64,000 nt of DNA from Snodgrassella alvi (GTDB lineage: Bacteria > Pseudomonadota > Gammaproteobacteria > Burkholderiales > Neisseriaceae), in assembly GCF_040741455.2 (NCBI RefSeq), contig NZ_CP160328.2, positions 1,550,001 through 1,614,000 of the forward strand, in the 5' to 3' direction. The stretch's first letter is position 1; every line of letters begins with the position of its first letter. This document shows, piece after piece, positions 44,564 through 56,271 of the stretch. Made by a program: the position numbers and the translations under genes. Below the pieces are notes generated by a model. It worked only from the letters and a program-made list of their open reading frames with translations, searched no databases and had not been told where the DNA came from.

Positions 44564-44592
44564 TATATAGTTAAAAACGTTAAGCTTAACAA
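44564..44592 (-). promoter_or_regulatory. Candidate promoter of the PchB-like gene with internal palindrome
   Basis: Minus strand TTGTTA (44592-44587), 17-base spacer, TATATA (44569-44564). The perfect 12-base palindrome GTTAAGCTTAAC (44579-44590) overlaps the -35 and spacer and could be an operator. Confidence 0.5.
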
Positions 44593-44806
44593 ATGAAAAA
44601 TATCGACTAAAAGAATTTAATTCAAGTTAAACAGCGGGGCGTACTCTCAACCCTCTTAATTATGTTATTAGAATTATCTAAAAGTGATATTTATAGCGCA
44701 AAATTGTAACTAACAGGGATTAATAAAAAATTTTATAATTGATATTCAGTTTTCTCTAGCAGAAAAAAATATAGAAAATTAACAAGTAATTGTTCGAAGA
44801 TATTAA

Positions 44807-44821
44807 TGATAACAATTATCA
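44807..44821. promoter_or_regulatory. Fur box upstream of nuoA
   Basis: TGATAACAATTATCA matches the 7-1-7 Fur consensus TGATAATNATTATCA at 13 of 14 fixed positions. It lies about 75 bases upstream of a candidate nuoA -10 (TACAAT, 44896-44901), too far for classical repression. From the literature as I recall it, meningococcal Fur directly activates nuoA, which fits this placement. The whole 44509-44941 gap is otherwise AT-rich and gene-free. Confidence 0.7.
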
Positions 44822-44941
44822 TTATATTATTGAAAACATTATTTTTTTATTTCTGTTTAATGTAATACGTACTTTTAATAACGTTCGAAATTAGTTACAA
44901 TACATCAATTTTACCAATATTTGCATAAGGTCGGCGCAATT

Positions 44942-45298
44942 ATGTTGGCGAATTATTTCCCCATCTTAATATTTGTTCTGGTTGGCTTTGCTGCCGGAGT
45001 TCTTTTTATTTCTCTGGGTCTGTTACTGGGACCAAATCGCCCGTATAAAATGAAGCAGGAACCGTTTGAGTGCGGTTTCGAAGCGTTTGAAAACGCACGT
45101 ATGAAATTTGATGTGCGCTACTATCTGGTGGCCATTTTATTCATCCTCTTTGATCTGGAAGTGGCCTTTATGGTGCCGTGGGCCGTGGTGTTTAAAGAGC
45201 TTGGTGCCTATGGCTTCTGGTCGATGATGTTGTTTTTGCTGATTTTGGTTATCGGCTTTGTTTATGAATGGAAAAAAGGCGCTCTGGAATGGGAATAG
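44942..45298 (+). CDS. nuoA: NADH-quinone oxidoreductase subunit A
   Basis: 118 residues from the ATG at 44942; a TTG seven codons earlier precedes it. Three membrane helices with the conserved loop [30 protein letters not shown], given here by residues about 36-66 (key residues E39, C42, D54). Sits at the junction of the membrane and peripheral arms of complex I. First gene of the fourteen-gene nuo operon; overlaps nuoB by ten bases. Confidence 0.96.
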   Translation: MLANYFPILIFVLVGFAAGVLFISLGLLLGPNRPYKMKQEPFECGFEAFENARMKFDVRYYLVAILFILFDLEVAFMVPWAVVFKELGAYGFWSMMLFLLILVIGFVYEWKKGALEWE

Positions 45299-45768
45299 AA
45301 GGCGTTTTAAAAAAAGGTTTTGTCACAACTACTGCCGATACCGTACTTAACTACGTGCGTACCGGTTCATTGTGGCCGGCTACTTTTGGGCTGGCCTGTT
45401 GTGCTGTAGAGATGATGCAGGCCGGTGCTGCCCGTTATGACCTAGACCGCTTCGGCATTATTTTCCGTCCGTCGCCGCGCCAGTCTGACCTTATGATTGT
45501 GGCCGGTACCTTATGTAACAAAATGGCGCCTGCCTTGCGCCGAGTTTATGACCAGATGGCAGAGCCACGCTGGGTATTGTCAATGGGTTCCTGCGCCAAT
45601 GGTGGCGGTTATTACCATTATTCCTATTCGGTAGTGCGCGGCTGCGACCGTATTGTGCCGGTCGATGTGTATGTACCTGGCTGCCCGCCTACAGCAGAAG
45701 CACTGGTTTATGGTCTGTTGCAATTGCAGCTGAAAATAAAGCGTACCGCCACCATAGCGCGGGTCTGA
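45289..45768 (+). CDS. nuoB: NADH-quinone oxidoreductase subunit B
   Basis: 159 residues from the ATG at 45289 ([20 protein letters not shown]), inside the end of nuoA. Holds the terminal 4Fe-4S cluster N2: adjacent cysteines in [11 protein letters not shown], then [10 protein letters not shown] and YVPGCPP. Electrons leave N2 to ubiquinone at the NuoB/NuoD interface. An upstream in-frame ATG at 45268 is not the family start. Confidence 0.97.
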   Translation: MGIEGVLKKGFVTTTADTVLNYVRTGSLWPATFGLACCAVEMMQAGAARYDLDRFGIIFRPSPRQSDLMIVAGTLCNKMAPALRRVYDQMAEPRWVLSMGSCANGGGYYHYSYSVVRGCDRIVPVDVYVPGCPPTAEALVYGLLQLQLKIKRTATIARV

Positions 45769-45781
45769 AAGTGAGGAAAAT

Positions 45782-46369
45782 ATGGCAGATATAGCAATAC
45801 TGAAGGCCGTGTGTGAAACCACTTTCGGCGATAAAGTACGTTACTGTCTGGATCGCGGTGAGCTGACGCTGGATTGCGCCGCCGCAGATTATCACCAACT
45901 GATGCAAACCCTGCGAGACCACCAAGAACTTAAATTCGAAACTCTGATTGATTTATGTGGTGTGGATTATCAGAGCTACAAAAATGAACCATGGGAAGGC
46001 AAACGTTTTGCCGTTGTGAGCCATTTACTGTCAATCAACAATAACTGGCGCGTTCGCGTGCGTGTATGGGTAGAGGCGGAAGATTTTCCTACGGTTGATT
46101 CTGTTGTGGACATTTATAACGGTGCCAACTGGTATGAACGCGAAGCGTTTGATATGTTCGGCATCCTGTTTAACAATCATCCCGACTTACGCCGAATTTT
46201 GACTGACTATGGCTTTGTCGGTCACCCATTTCGTAAAGATTTTCCGGTTTCCGGCTATGTGGAAATGCGCTATGACGAGGCCGAAGGCCGCGTGATTTAT
46301 CAGCCGGTAACGATTGAACCGCGTGAAGTCACGCCGCGCGTGGTGAGAGAGGAGCAGTACGGTGTCTAA
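45782..46369 (+). CDS. nuoC: NADH-quinone oxidoreductase subunit C
   Basis: 195 residues, the 30-kDa subunit of the peripheral arm. The signature is [20 protein letters not shown] followed by [21 protein letters not shown], which contacts NuoD. It is separate from NuoD here, not fused as in E. coli. GTGAGGAAAAT precedes the ATG. Overlaps nuoD by eight bases. Confidence 0.97.
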   Translation: MADIAILKAVCETTFGDKVRYCLDRGELTLDCAAADYHQLMQTLRDHQELKFETLIDLCGVDYQSYKNEPWEGKRFAVVSHLLSINNNWRVRVRVWVEAEDFPTVDSVVDIYNGANWYEREAFDMFGILFNNHPDLRRILTDYGFVGHPFRKDFPVSGYVEMRYDEAEGRVIYQPVTIEPREVTPRVVREEQYGV

Positions 46370-47615
46370 ATTACGCAATTACACCATTAATTTCGGGCCG
46401 CAGCATCCGGCTGCACATGGCGTGTTGCGCCTGATTCTGGAAATGGATGGTGAAAATATCGTTCGTGCCGATCCACATATCGGGCTATTACACCGTGGTA
46501 CGGAAAAATTAGCTGAATCACGTACCTATCTTCAGGCATTGCCGTACATGGATCGTCTGGATTATGTATCCATGATGTGTAATGAACAGGCCTACTGCTT
46601 GTCTGTTGAACGTCTGCTGAATATTGATGTACCCATTCGCGCTCAATATATTCGCGTGATGTTTGCCGAAATTACTCGAATCCTCAACCATCTCATGGGT
46701 ATCGGTTCGCATGCACTGGATATCGGGGCCATGACTGTGTTTCTGTATGCATTCCGCGAACGTGAAGACCTGATGGATATTTACGAGGCGGTATCCGGTG
46801 CACGTATGCATGCTGCTTATTTCCGTCCAGGCGGCGTTTACCGTGATCTGCCGGATTTCATGCCTAAGTACGAATCCAGCAAATACCGTAATGCCAAGGT
46901 ATTGCAAAAACTCAACGCTAGCCGTGAAGGCACCTTGCTAGACTTCATTGAAGACTTTACTAATCGGTTCCCTGCCTGCGTGGATGAATATGAAAATCTC
47001 CTTACAGATAATCGTATCTGGAAACAGCGTACTGTCGGGATTGGTGTGGTTTCACCAGAGCGAGCCATGCAGAAAGGTTTTACCGGCGTGATGCTCCGTG
47101 GCTCCGGTATAGAGTGGGATATTCGTAAGAAACAGCCTTATGATGCCTATGCCGCCATGGATTTCGATATTCCGGTCGGCATCAATGGTGACTGCTACGA
47201 CCGCTATCTGTGTCGCATTCATGAAATGCGGCAAGCTAACCGCATTATCCGCCAGTGTGTTGACTGGCTCAGAACCAATCCTGGGCCGGTGATTACGGAT
47301 GATCATACCGTGGCGCCGCCACATCGTACCGCTATGAAAGACGGGATGGAAGAATTGATTCACCACTTCAAGCTGTTTACCGAAGGGATGCATGTGCCGG
47401 AGGGTGAAGTTTATGTGCCCACTGAGCATCCGAAAGGGGAGTTTGGTGTGTATCTGATTTCAGATGGTGCCAACAAACCTTATCGCATGAAAATCCGTGC
47501 ACCGGGCTTTGCCCATTTACAAGGTATGGATGAAATGGCACGCGGCCATATGCTTGCAGACGTGGTCGCCATTATTGGTACTCAGGATATTGTATTTGGG
47601 GAGGTGGATAGATAA
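46362..47615 (+). CDS. nuoD: NADH-quinone oxidoreductase subunit D
   Basis: 417 residues, the 49-kDa subunit that forms the quinone pocket with NuoB. The start is GTG at 46362 inside the end of nuoC, with GAGAGGAG seven bases upstream; the protein then begins [20 protein letters not shown], matching homologues. Conserved His pair of the quinone site in GPQHPAAHG, plus [12 protein letters not shown] and the C-terminal [10 protein letters not shown]. Overlaps nuoE by one base. Confidence 0.97.
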   Translation: MSKLRNYTINFGPQHPAAHGVLRLILEMDGENIVRADPHIGLLHRGTEKLAESRTYLQALPYMDRLDYVSMMCNEQAYCLSVERLLNIDVPIRAQYIRVMFAEITRILNHLMGIGSHALDIGAMTVFLYAFREREDLMDIYEAVSGARMHAAYFRPGGVYRDLPDFMPKYESSKYRNAKVLQKLNASREGTLLDFIEDFTNRFPACVDEYENLLTDNRIWKQRTVGIGVVSPERAMQKGFTGVMLRGSGIEWDIRKKQPYDAYAAMDFDIPVGINGDCYDRYLCRIHEMRQANRIIRQCVDWLRTNPGPVITDDHTVAPPHRTAMKDGMEELIHHFKLFTEGMHVPEGEVYVPTEHPKGEFGVYLISDGANKPYRMKIRAPGFAHLQGMDEMARGHMLADVVAIIGTQDIVFGEVDR

Positions 47616-48088
47616 TGTTGTCCGCTGAGAGTTTAAAACAGATTGATACAGAACTGGCCAAATATCCGGCCGACCAGCGTCGCAGTGCCATTATGTCAGC
47701 CCTGCGCATCGCACAGACAGAAAAGGGCTGGTTACAGCCAGAAACCATCGAGGAAGTAGCAGACTACATAGGTATCCCACCGGCACAAGCATTGGAAGTG
47801 GCTACTTTTTACAATATGTATAACCTCCAGCCGGTAGGTAAATATAAACTCACCGTATGTACCAATCTTCCCTGTGCGTTGCGTGGTGGTGTCAATGCCG
47901 GTGAATATCTGCAAAAGCGCCTTGGTATTCGCTATGGCGAAACCACTGCTGACGGCAAATACACACTTTTAGAAGGCGAATGCATGGGTGCCTGTGGTGA
48001 TGCGCCGGTGCTGTTAGTGAACAATCATAAAATGTGTAGCTTTATGAGCGAAGAAGCCATCGAAGCGAAACTGGCGGAGTTGAACTGA
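47615..48088 (+). CDS. nuoE: NADH-quinone oxidoreductase subunit E
   Basis: 157 residues, thioredoxin-like 24-kDa subunit with the 2Fe-2S cluster N1a. The four cysteine ligands lie in [12 protein letters not shown] and [11 protein letters not shown]. Part of the NADH-dehydrogenase module with NuoF and NuoG. Starts on the nuoD stop (TAATG) and its TGA overlaps the nuoF ATG. Confidence 0.96.
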   Translation: MLSAESLKQIDTELAKYPADQRRSAIMSALRIAQTEKGWLQPETIEEVADYIGIPPAQALEVATFYNMYNLQPVGKYKLTVCTNLPCALRGGVNAGEYLQKRLGIRYGETTADGKYTLLEGECMGACGDAPVLLVNNHKMCSFMSEEAIEAKLAELN

Positions 48089-49383
48089 TGGCAATGTACC
48101 AAAATGGCGTAATTTTCAATCAGGTTGATACAACTGATCCGGAATGCTGGACGCTGGAAGCCTATTTAGCCCGCGGCGGCTATCAAGCACTGAAAAAAAT
48201 CATTCATGACAAAATACCGCAGGACGATGTGATAGCCGAGCTGAAAACATCCGGCCTGCGTGGACGTGGCGGCGCCGGCTTTCCGACTGGACTGAAATGG
48301 AGCTTCATGCCGCGTTCGTTTCCAGGTACCAAATACATCGTCTGCAATACCGATGAAGGTGAGCCCGGTACATTTAAAGACCGGGATATCATTGATTACA
48401 ATCCTCATGCCCTGATTGAAGGCATGATTATTGGTGGTTATGCGATGGGTGCGGCTACCGGCTATAACTATATTCACGGCGAAATCTTCGAAAGCTATCT
48501 GCGCTTTGAAACTGCTTTACAGCAGGCACGGGATGCTGGTTTCCTCGGGCAAAATATTCTGGGCAGTGATTTCAGCTTTGAGTTACATGCCCATCATGGC
48601 TATGGTGCTTATATTTGCGGCGAAGAAACCGCTCTGCTGGAGTCACTGGAAGGCAAAAAAGGTCAGCCGCGCTTCAAACCACCATTTCCGGCTTCCTATG
48701 GTCTATATGGCAAGCCCACTACTGTCAATAACACAGAAACGTTCTCTTCGGTGCCGTTTATTATTCGCGATGGTGGCCAGCAATTTGCGGATAAGGGTAT
48801 TCCAAATAATGGCGGAACCAAGCTATTTTCAGTTTCCGGCCATGTAGAACGCCCCGGTAACTACGAAATACCGCTGGGCACACCGTTTAGAGACTTACTC
48901 GATATGTGCGGTGGCATGCGCAATGGCAAAAAGCTGAAAGCAGTGATTCCAGGTGGCTCCTCCGCACCGGTCCTGCCGGCTGATGTCATGATGGAAATTA
49001 CGATGGATTATGACGCCATTGCCAAAGCTGGTTCTATGCTTGGATCCGGTGCAGTGATTGTCATGGATGAAGATGTCTGTATGGTTAAAGCATTGGAGCG
49101 GCTAAGTTACTTCTATTTTGAAGAATCATGCGGCCAGTGTACCCCATGTCGTGAAGGTACAGGATGGCTGTATCGCATTATCCACCGTATTACCTCGGGT
49201 AAAGGACGGCCGGAGGATTTAGATTTGCTGGAATCACTCGGTAATAATATTTCGGGGCGTACAATCTGCGCGTTGGCGGATGCGGCGGTGATGCCGATTC
49301 AGGGCTTTATGAAGCATTTCCGCCCCGAGTTTGAGCACTACATCGAACACGGCAAACCCATGAAAGAACATCGCTGGTGCTAA
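48088..49383 (+). CDS. nuoF: NADH-quinone oxidoreductase subunit F
   Basis: 431 residues, the 51-kDa subunit that binds NADH and FMN and holds cluster N3. [15 protein letters not shown] is the NADH site, [19 protein letters not shown] the FMN region, and [15 protein letters not shown] with a later Cys (TICALADA) binds the 4Fe-4S cluster. Entry point of electrons to complex I. One-base overlap with nuoE. Confidence 0.97.
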   Translation: MAMYQNGVIFNQVDTTDPECWTLEAYLARGGYQALKKIIHDKIPQDDVIAELKTSGLRGRGGAGFPTGLKWSFMPRSFPGTKYIVCNTDEGEPGTFKDRDIIDYNPHALIEGMIIGGYAMGAATGYNYIHGEIFESYLRFETALQQARDAGFLGQNILGSDFSFELHAHHGYGAYICGEETALLESLEGKKGQPRFKPPFPASYGLYGKPTTVNNTETFSSVPFIIRDGGQQFADKGIPNNGGTKLFSVSGHVERPGNYEIPLGTPFRDLLDMCGGMRNGKKLKAVIPGGSSAPVLPADVMMEITMDYDAIAKAGSMLGSGAVIVMDEDVCMVKALERLSYFYFEESCGQCTPCREGTGWLYRIIHRITSGKGRPEDLDLLESLGNNISGRTICALADAAVMPIQGFMKHFRPEFEHYIEHGKPMKEHRWC

Positions 49384-49415
49384 GGCACTATCTGCTTAGT
49401 TAGGATTGCGAACCT

Positions 49416-51668
49416 ATGTTACAAATTCAAATTGACGGTAAACAACTTTCTGTCGAGCAGGGTAGTACGGTGATAGAAGCCGCCCGTCAGGCCGGTACGT
49501 TCATTCCGCACTTTTGCTATCACAAAAAATTGTCCATCGCCGCCAACTGCCGAATGTGTCTGGTTGAGGTGGAAAAGTCACGCAAACCGTTGCCTGCCTG
49601 TGCCACACCGGTAACCGATGGTATGGTGGTGAAAACCGATTCTAAATTGACGAAAGATGCCCAAAAAGGGGTAATGGAGTTTCTGCTGATTAATCACCCG
49701 CTGGATTGCCCGATTTGTGATCAGGGTGGTGAGTGCTTGCTGCAGGATTTATCCATGGGCTATGGCAAAGGCGCCAGTCGTTACAGCGAAGCCAAACATG
49801 CTGTTGCCGGTAAAGAGATGGGGCCGTTGGTGTCGGCTGCCGAAATGAGCCGCTGCATTCATTGTACCCGCTGCATTCGTTTTACTGAAGAAATCGCCGG
49901 TAAACAGGAGCTGGCGATGAAAAATCGTGGTGAACATTCTGAAATTGCTCCCTTTAATGGCAAAACACTGGAAACCGAACTGTCTGGCAACGTCATTGAC
50001 TTATGTCCAGTTGGTGCTTTAACCAGCAAACCATTCCGTTTTGACAGCCGTTCATGGGAGCTGAGCCGACGGAAATCCATTTCTGCCCATGATGCGCTGG
50101 GCAGTAATCTGATTGTGCAGACCAAAGACCATACAGTGCGCCGTGTATTGCCACTGGAAAACGAAGCCATTAATGAATGCTGGCTCAGTGACCGCGACCG
50201 CTTTGCTTATGCAGGACTGTATCAGGAACGCTTAACCCAACCGCAAATCAAACAGGATAACCAGTGGCATACCGTCGACTGGCAAACTGCACTCGATTAT
50301 GTGGCCAAGGGCTTACATGGTGTCAGCCACGATTTTGGCAGCGAAGCAATTGGCATGTGGGTCAATCCTGCCAATACTGTGGAAGAAATGCATTTGGCCG
50401 GCAAACTGGCTCAAGGACTGGGCATCAACGCTGTTGACAGTCGTCTACGAGCGCTGGATGGGCGACTGGGCGCAGCTGCAAAAGGGGCGCAGTGGCTGGG
50501 ACAGAACATTGAGCAGCTCGCGGCCAATGAAGTAATTCTGATTGTTGGTGCCCGATTGCGTCAGGAGCAGCCATTGCTCACCGCTCGCATCCGGCAAGCC
50601 ACCAAAAACGGCACACAGGTGGCAGTACTGGCTGCAGCCCAGGAAGAACTATTCATGCCTTTACTGGCTCAAGTCAGCCTGCATCCTTATCAGTGGATAG
50701 ACTGGTTAAGCAATGCACTAAACAGTGAAGTAGGGCAGGCGTTATTAAAAGCGGAGAAAACCAGCATTATTCTGGGCGCTGATGTCCTTAATCATTCAGA
50801 TGCCGCTGCCGTTTATGCTGCAGCACAGGATCTGGCAGAAGCAACTGGCAGTATTCTTGGTGTTTTGCCGCAAGCAGCGAACAGTATTGGTGCTGAAATA
50901 GTGGGCGTGGCGGCTAAAACGGCCGAACAAAGTATTGCCGCGCAAATTACTCAGCCGAAACAGGCCGTGATGCTGCTGAATGTGGAACCCGATATGGATG
51001 TGGCCAATGGTGCTGCCGCTATTGCTGCGCTGAAGCAAGCACAGACAGTCATGGCATTCACCGCATATGATAGTGCCGTATTGCGCGAAGTGGCCGATGT
51101 GATGCTGCCGATCACCCCATTTACCGAAACTTCTGGCAGCTTTATCAATATGGAAGGCCGGCTGCAATCGTTCCATGGTGTGGTACAGGCGTATGGAGAA
51201 GCCAGACCATTATGGAAAGTACTGCGGGTACTTGGCAACGTCCTTGAACTGCAGGGTTTTGAGTATGAAAACACGCAGCAGATTCTGGCTGATGCACTGG
51301 ACAAAGACCAGTTATCTGCTTTGCTGAATAATCAGATTCAGCCGGTTGCCACTAGCAATCCTGCTATCAGTCTGGTACGAGTAGGTGGTGTCAGCCTGTA
51401 TGCCACCGATGGCATCGTGCGCCGTTCAGCTCCTTTGCAGAACACAGTACATGCTGCCGTTCCTGCTGCGCGAGCACACAGCCATACGCTTAGTGCACTG
51501 GGGCTGACAAATGGCGATACGGCATGGGCGAAACAGAACAATGATGCGGTAGCGGTCAGCGTAGCCGCGGACGATACCCTGCCTGAAAACGTACTGCTGC
51601 TGCCATTGCATCAGAGTAACTGGCAGCTGGGTGCTTTATTGACCACTGTGGAATTGAGTAAAGGATAA
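49416..51668 (+). CDS. nuoG: NADH-quinone oxidoreductase subunit G
   Basis: 750 residues. The N-terminal ferredoxin domain ([20 protein letters not shown], residues about 33-52) binds 2Fe-2S; the next region carries [16 protein letters not shown] and [19 protein letters not shown] for the 4Fe-4S clusters, after which comes a molybdopterin-oxidoreductase-like domain without a cofactor in this family. Shorter than E. coli NuoG (about 910) and in the Neisseria/Rickettsia size range. Ends two bases before nuoH. Confidence 0.95.
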   Translation: MLQIQIDGKQLSVEQGSTVIEAARQAGTFIPHFCYHKKLSIAANCRMCLVEVEKSRKPLPACATPVTDGMVVKTDSKLTKDAQKGVMEFLLINHPLDCPICDQGGECLLQDLSMGYGKGASRYSEAKHAVAGKEMGPLVSAAEMSRCIHCTRCIRFTEEIAGKQELAMKNRGEHSEIAPFNGKTLETELSGNVIDLCPVGALTSKPFRFDSRSWELSRRKSISAHDALGSNLIVQTKDHTVRRVLPLENEAINECWLSDRDRFAYAGLYQERLTQPQIKQDNQWHTVDWQTALDYVAKGLHGVSHDFGSEAIGMWVNPANTVEEMHLAGKLAQGLGINAVDSRLRALDGRLGAAAKGAQWLGQNIEQLAANEVILIVGARLRQEQPLLTARIRQATKNGTQVAVLAAAQEELFMPLLAQVSLHPYQWIDWLSNALNSEVGQALLKAEKTSIILGADVLNHSDAAAVYAAAQDLAEATGSILGVLPQAANSIGAEIVGVAAKTAEQSIAAQITQPKQAVMLLNVEPDMDVANGAAAIAALKQAQTVMAFTAYDSAVLREVADVMLPITPFTETSGSFINMEGRLQSFHGVVQAYGEARPLWKVLRVLGNVLELQGFEYENTQQILADALDKDQLSALLNNQIQPVATSNPAISLVRVGGVSLYATDGIVRRSAPLQNTVHAAVPAARAHSHTLSALGLTNGDTAWAKQNNDAVAVSVAADDTLPENVLLLPLHQSNWQLGALLTTVELSKG

Positions 51669-51670
51669 TC

Positions 51671-52720
51671 ATGCAAGCGTGGTTTCAACAATTATTAGGC
51701 AACGACTTCGGTTTACTGGTGTCTGTAATCGTCAAGATTGTCATCATCATGTTGCCGCTGATTATCACCGTTGCCTACCTGACTTATTTTGAACGTAAAG
51801 TCATCGGTTACATGCAGTTGCGCGTCGGTCCGAATGTGACCGGACCTTATGGTTTAATCCAGCCTTTTGCCGATGTATTAAAACTCTTATTTAAAGAAGT
51901 GACCCGCCCGTCACAGGCCAATAAAGCTTTGTTTTATATCGGCCCGATGATGTCGCTGATGCCGGCTTTTGCCGCTTGGGCAGTGATTCCGTTTAGTGAA
52001 ACTTGGTTTCTGACCCGCATCAATGCCGGTCTGCTCTATATTCTGATGATTACGTCATTGTCGGTATATGGTGTCATCATTGCGGGCTGGGCATCCAACT
52101 CCAAATATGCCTTTCTTGGCGCCATGCGTGCTTCTGCTCAGACCATTTCCTATGAAATAGCCATGGGATTTGCCCTGATTGGGGTGATTATGGTATCCGG
52201 CAGTATGGATTTTCACGATATCGTCATGGCGCAAGCCAAAGGTATAGCTGGTGGTTCCATTTTCTCGTGGAACTGGCTGCCACTATTTCCGTTATTTGTG
52301 GTGTATCTGATTTCGGCCGTGGCCGAAACCAACCGCGCCCCGTTTGACGTGGCCGAAGGTGAATCAGAAATTGTTGCCGGTTTCCATGTTGAATATTCCG
52401 GTTTTGCTTTCGCCTTATTCTTTCTGGCGGAATATATTTTTATGATTCTGGTGGCCGCGTTAACAGCTTTGTTGTTCTTTGGCGGCTGGTTATCACCCTT
52501 TCCGCAAAGTTGGGGCTTCATTGGTACTCCGAGTGTATTGTGGATGTTCCTGAAAATGGCACTGGTGCTGTATTTCTATCTGTGGATACGGGCAACGTTT
52601 CCGCGTTACCGCTATGACCAGATTATGCGTCTGGGCTGGAAAGTATTGATTCCGGTCACCATTGTCGCCGTGATTGTTTTAGGATTGTGGATGATTTCAC
52701 CCCTGTCTTTATGGCGTTAA
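51671..52720 (+). CDS. nuoH: NADH-quinone oxidoreductase subunit H
   Basis: 349 residues, about eight membrane helices. Forms the quinone entry chamber and the first part of the proton path. Signatures: [20 protein letters not shown] and the acidic loop [20 protein letters not shown]. Begins two bases after nuoG. Confidence 0.97.
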   Translation: MQAWFQQLLGNDFGLLVSVIVKIVIIMLPLIITVAYLTYFERKVIGYMQLRVGPNVTGPYGLIQPFADVLKLLFKEVTRPSQANKALFYIGPMMSLMPAFAAWAVIPFSETWFLTRINAGLLYILMITSLSVYGVIIAGWASNSKYAFLGAMRASAQTISYEIAMGFALIGVIMVSGSMDFHDIVMAQAKGIAGGSIFSWNWLPLFPLFVVYLISAVAETNRAPFDVAEGESEIVAGFHVEYSGFAFALFFLAEYIFMILVAALTALLFFGGWLSPFPQSWGFIGTPSVLWMFLKMALVLYFYLWIRATFPRYRYDQIMRLGWKVLIPVTIVAVIVLGLWMISPLSLWR

Positions 52721-52739
52721 ACAGGGAGAGGCACTGAAT

Positions 52740-53219
52740 ATGGCAAATATAATTAAAACTTTTCTGATGACCGAGTTGCTTGCGGGCATGAAAGTGACGT
52801 TAAAAAACTTTTTTGCACGTAAAGAAACCATTTATTTTCCGGAAGAAAAAACTCCGCAATCAGTCCGTTTTCGTGGGCTGCATGCACAGCGACGCTATCC
52901 CAACGGCGAAGAACGCTGCATTGCCTGCAAACTCTGCGAAGCAGTGTGTCCGGCTATGGCAATTAATATCGAGTCAGAAAAACGTGAGGATGGTACACGC
53001 CGTACCACCCGCTACGATATCGATCTGACTAAATGCATCTTCTGCGGTTTCTGTGAGGAAGCCTGTCCGGTAGACGCCATTGTCGAAACCCGTATTTTCG
53101 AATATCACGGCGAAAAACGCGGTGACTTATATTTCACTAAACCCATGTTGCTGGCCATTGGCGATCGCTATGAAGAAGACATCGCCAAATGCAAAGCTGC
53201 TGATGCACCCTATCGTTAA
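52740..53219 (+). CDS. nuoI: NADH-quinone oxidoreductase subunit I
   Basis: 159 residues, ferredoxin-like subunit with clusters N6a and N6b. Two CxxCxxCxxxCP motifs, [12 protein letters not shown] and [15 protein letters not shown], are complete. GGGAGAGGC lies before the ATG. Relays electrons from NuoG toward NuoB. Confidence 0.97.
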   Translation: MANIIKTFLMTELLAGMKVTLKNFFARKETIYFPEEKTPQSVRFRGLHAQRRYPNGEERCIACKLCEAVCPAMAINIESEKREDGTRRTTRYDIDLTKCIFCGFCEEACPVDAIVETRIFEYHGEKRGDLYFTKPMLLAIGDRYEEDIAKCKAADAPYR

Positions 53220-53228
53220 GAGGTGATC

Positions 53229-53882
53229 ATGAATTTACCCTTAATTCTGTTTTATGTCTTTGCAGCGGTTATACTGCTGGGTGCTATTAATACTGTAATT
53301 GCTAAAAATCCAGTACATGCAGTGCTGTTTCTGGTGCTGACTTTCTGTGCCAGTGCCATGATGTGGATTCTGATGCAGGCTGAGTTCCTCGGCATCGTGC
53401 TGGTGGTGGTGTATGTTGGTGCAGTGATGGTGCTGTTCCTGTTTGTCATCATGATGCTCAACATCGATATCGAACAGATGCGCGCTGGCTTCTGGCGCCA
53501 TGCACCGATTGCTGCGCTAGTTGGAATACTGACCGCCGCCTTACTCATTGTGATTTTGGTGAATCCACAACTTGATCTGGCACATCTCGGTAGCGACAAT
53601 CCACTGCCTGCTGACTACAGTAATGTACGCGATCTGGGTATGCAGATTTACACCACTTATCTGCTGCCGTTTGAACTAGCAGCCATATTGCTGGTATTGG
53701 GTATGGTGGCTGCTATTGCTTTGGTGCACCGGCAAACCCACAACCCACGTCGTACCAATCCGGCCGAGCAGGTTAAGGTACAGGCCAAAGACCGCTTCCG
53801 TATGGTGAAAATGCAGCCTGAAGTTGCTGCATCAGCTGACGATAACAAAGAAGAAGCATCAGAAGGGGAGCAGAAAGCATGA
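53229..53882 (+). CDS. nuoJ: NADH-quinone oxidoreductase subunit J
   Basis: 217 residues from the ATG at 53229 with AGAGG upstream; a GTG two codons earlier is less likely. Five membrane helices in the first 170 residues, including the conserved third helix [20 protein letters not shown]. The charged tail ([14 protein letters not shown] onwards) is cytoplasmic or periplasmic. Overlaps nuoK by four bases (ATGA). Confidence 0.95.
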   Translation: MNLPLILFYVFAAVILLGAINTVIAKNPVHAVLFLVLTFCASAMMWILMQAEFLGIVLVVVYVGAVMVLFLFVIMMLNIDIEQMRAGFWRHAPIAALVGILTAALLIVILVNPQLDLAHLGSDNPLPADYSNVRDLGMQIYTTYLLPFELAAILLVLGMVAAIALVHRQTHNPRRTNPAEQVKVQAKDRFRMVKMQPEVAASADDNKEEASEGEQKA

Positions 53883-54184
53883 TTACCTTAACTCATTATT
53901 TGGTACTCAGCGCCATCTTATTTGCCATCTCGGCCATGGGCATTTTCATGAACCGCAAAAATGTGTTGGTTCTTCTGATGTCCATCGAACTGATGCTGCT
54001 AGCGGTGAATTTTAACTTTGTCGCATTTTCCCGTTATCTCGGTGATAGCGCCGGACAGATTTTCGTGTTTTTTATTCTGACTGTTGCTGCGGCTGAATCC
54101 GCTATCGGGCTGGCGATTATGGTGCTGATTTTTCGCAACCGCCAGAGCATTAACGTACAGGATCTGGACAGCCTGAAAGGCTGA
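53879..54184 (+). CDS. nuoK: NADH-quinone oxidoreductase subunit K
   Basis: 101 residues, three membrane helices. The conserved membrane glutamates are in [16 protein letters not shown] and [14 protein letters not shown]; these are part of the proton path. Coupled to nuoJ by an ATGA overlap. Confidence 0.97.
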   Translation: MITLTHYLVLSAILFAISAMGIFMNRKNVLVLLMSIELMLLAVNFNFVAFSRYLGDSAGQIFVFFILTVAAAESAIGLAIMVLIFRNRQSINVQDLDSLKG

Positions 54185-54209
54185 TGGTTGAGAGGAACGA
54201 GAGAAAATT

Positions 54210-56234
54210 ATGAGTGTTTATCTGATTATTGCTTTGGCTCCGCTCATCGGTTCCCTGCTGGCTGGATTGTGCGGTAAGCTGATAGGCCGAAAAGGGGCGC
54301 ACAGTGTCACCATAGCCGGCGTTGCCTTATCCGCCGTATTATCGGCGTGGGTACTATACGGGTTTATGACAGGCGGCCGTCAGCCATTTGATGAAAACGT
54401 CTATACATGGCTGACCATGGGCGGGCTGGATTTCTCGGTGGGTTTTCTGATTGATACCCTCACCGCTACCATGCTGGTCATCGTAACCAGTGTCTCCTTG
54501 ATGGTGCATATTTATACCATCGGCTACATGAGTGACGACAATGGTTACCAGCGTTTCTTCAGCTATATTTCCCTGTTTACTTTTTCCATGCTGATGCTGG
54601 TGATGAGTAATAATTTCATCCAGTTGTTTTTTGGCTGGGAAGCCGTAGGTCTGGTGTCTTATCTGCTGATTGGTTTTTACTACAAACGCGATAGTGCCAT
54701 CTTTGCCAATTTGAAAGCCTTTCTGGTCAACCGTGTTGGTGACTTTGGTTTTGTGCTGGGTATTGGCCTGATTCTGGCATATTTTGGCGGCAGTTTGCGC
54801 TATGCCGACGTATTCCAGCACATCGATCAAGTCAAAAACGCCACCATTGAACTGATTCCCGGCCATCCGTGGTCTCTGATTACCGTAACCTGTATTCTGC
54901 TGTTTGTCGGCGCCATGGGTAAATCAGCACAGTTTCCATTGCATGTTTGGTTGCCGGACTCAATGGAAGGCCCGACACCGATATCTGCTTTGATTCATGC
55001 CGCTACTATGGTGACTGCTGGTATTTTCATGGTGTCGCGCATGTCACCATTGTATGAATTGTCTGATACAGCACTTGGTGTCATCATGGTTTCCGGTACT
55101 ATAACCGCACTGTTTATGGGCTTTTTAGGCATGATTCAACACGACATCAAGCGTGTGATTGCTTATTCCACCCTGTCGCAGTTAGGCTATATGACCGTAG
55201 CACTGGGTGCCTCTGCCTACAATATTGCTGTCTTCCATGTGATGACACATGCTTTCTTTAAAGCACTGTTATTTCTGGCAGCCGGTAGTGTGATTATGGG
55301 TATGCATCATGATCAAGATATGCGCCACATGGGTGGACTGCGTAAATACATGCCAGTAACGTGGATTTGCATGTTGATTGGTTCTTTGTCTCTGATTGGT
55401 ACACCATTCTTCTCCGGTTTCTATTCCAAAGATTCCATCATCGATGCTGTTAAAGCTTCAACACTGCCTTTCAGCAGCTTCGCTTATGTGGCACTGGTAG
55501 CCAGTGTATTTGTAACTGCTTTCTATTCCTTCCGCCTGTATTTTCTGGTGTTCCACGGTGAAGAAAAATGGCGCCAGAGCGGGCAGGGCGAACATCATCA
55601 TGGCGAGGAACACCATGGTCTGCGTCCGCAGGATAATCCACATGAAAGCCCGCTGGTGGTGACTATTCCGCTGATTTTACTGGCTATTCCATCAGTGTTT
55701 GTCGGTATGTGGGCAATCAAACCCATGCTCTTCAGCGATTTTTATCATAATGTAATTTTCATCAACAGCGCCGCCCACCCTGCATTGGCCACCGTTGCAG
55801 AAGAATATCACGGTATTTTTGCCATGGCTCTGCACAGTCTGACTACACCAGTGTTATGGCTGGTCATTGCCGGCGTAGTTCTGGCATGGTTTTTCTACAT
55901 GAAAAAACCACAGATTCCGGCGCGGATTGTGTCTTCCATCCGTCCGATATATACCTTGCTGGACAACAAATACTATCTGGATGCACTTTACTACAACGTT
56001 TTTGCCAAAGGCAGCCGACTGCTGGGAACGCTGTTCTGGAAAGTAGGTGATGTGCTCATCATTGATAAATTAATTGTTAACGGTGCTGCGCGCGTTGTGG
56101 CCACAGTGGCTGCACTGGTGCGACGGATTCAAACCGGCTACCTCTATACTTATGCAACTGCTATGGTGCTGGGCGTGTTTGTGCTGGTGGCATGGACATT
56201 CTGGCCGTTGCTGAAAACCATGTTCGGCGGTTAA
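54210..56234 (+). CDS. nuoL: NADH-quinone oxidoreductase subunit L
   Basis: 674 residues, the distal proton-pumping antiporter-like subunit. The Mrp-type core is visible: FFGWEAVGLVSYLLIGFYY (conserved Glu), FPLHVWLPDSMEGPTPISAL and HAFFKALLFLAAGSVI (conserved Lys). A His-rich loop (EHHHGEEHHG) lies near residue 462; the long lateral helix follows at the C-terminus. GAGAGGAACGAGAG upstream of the ATG. Confidence 0.97.
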   Translation: MSVYLIIALAPLIGSLLAGLCGKLIGRKGAHSVTIAGVALSAVLSAWVLYGFMTGGRQPFDENVYTWLTMGGLDFSVGFLIDTLTATMLVIVTSVSLMVHIYTIGYMSDDNGYQRFFSYISLFTFSMLMLVMSNNFIQLFFGWEAVGLVSYLLIGFYYKRDSAIFANLKAFLVNRVGDFGFVLGIGLILAYFGGSLRYADVFQHIDQVKNATIELIPGHPWSLITVTCILLFVGAMGKSAQFPLHVWLPDSMEGPTPISALIHAATMVTAGIFMVSRMSPLYELSDTALGVIMVSGTITALFMGFLGMIQHDIKRVIAYSTLSQLGYMTVALGASAYNIAVFHVMTHAFFKALLFLAAGSVIMGMHHDQDMRHMGGLRKYMPVTWICMLIGSLSLIGTPFFSGFYSKDSIIDAVKASTLPFSSFAYVALVASVFVTAFYSFRLYFLVFHGEEKWRQSGQGEHHHGEEHHGLRPQDNPHESPLVVTIPLILLAIPSVFVGMWAIKPMLFSDFYHNVIFINSAAHPALATVAEEYHGIFAMALHSLTTPVLWLVIAGVVLAWFFYMKKPQIPARIVSSIRPIYTLLDNKYYLDALYYNVFAKGSRLLGTLFWKVGDVLIIDKLIVNGAARVVATVAALVRRIQTGYLYTYATAMVLGVFVLVAWTFWPLLKTMFGG

Positions 56235-56271
56235 TTCAAGGCATTCAATTTAGTATTTTTAGGCTATAAAT

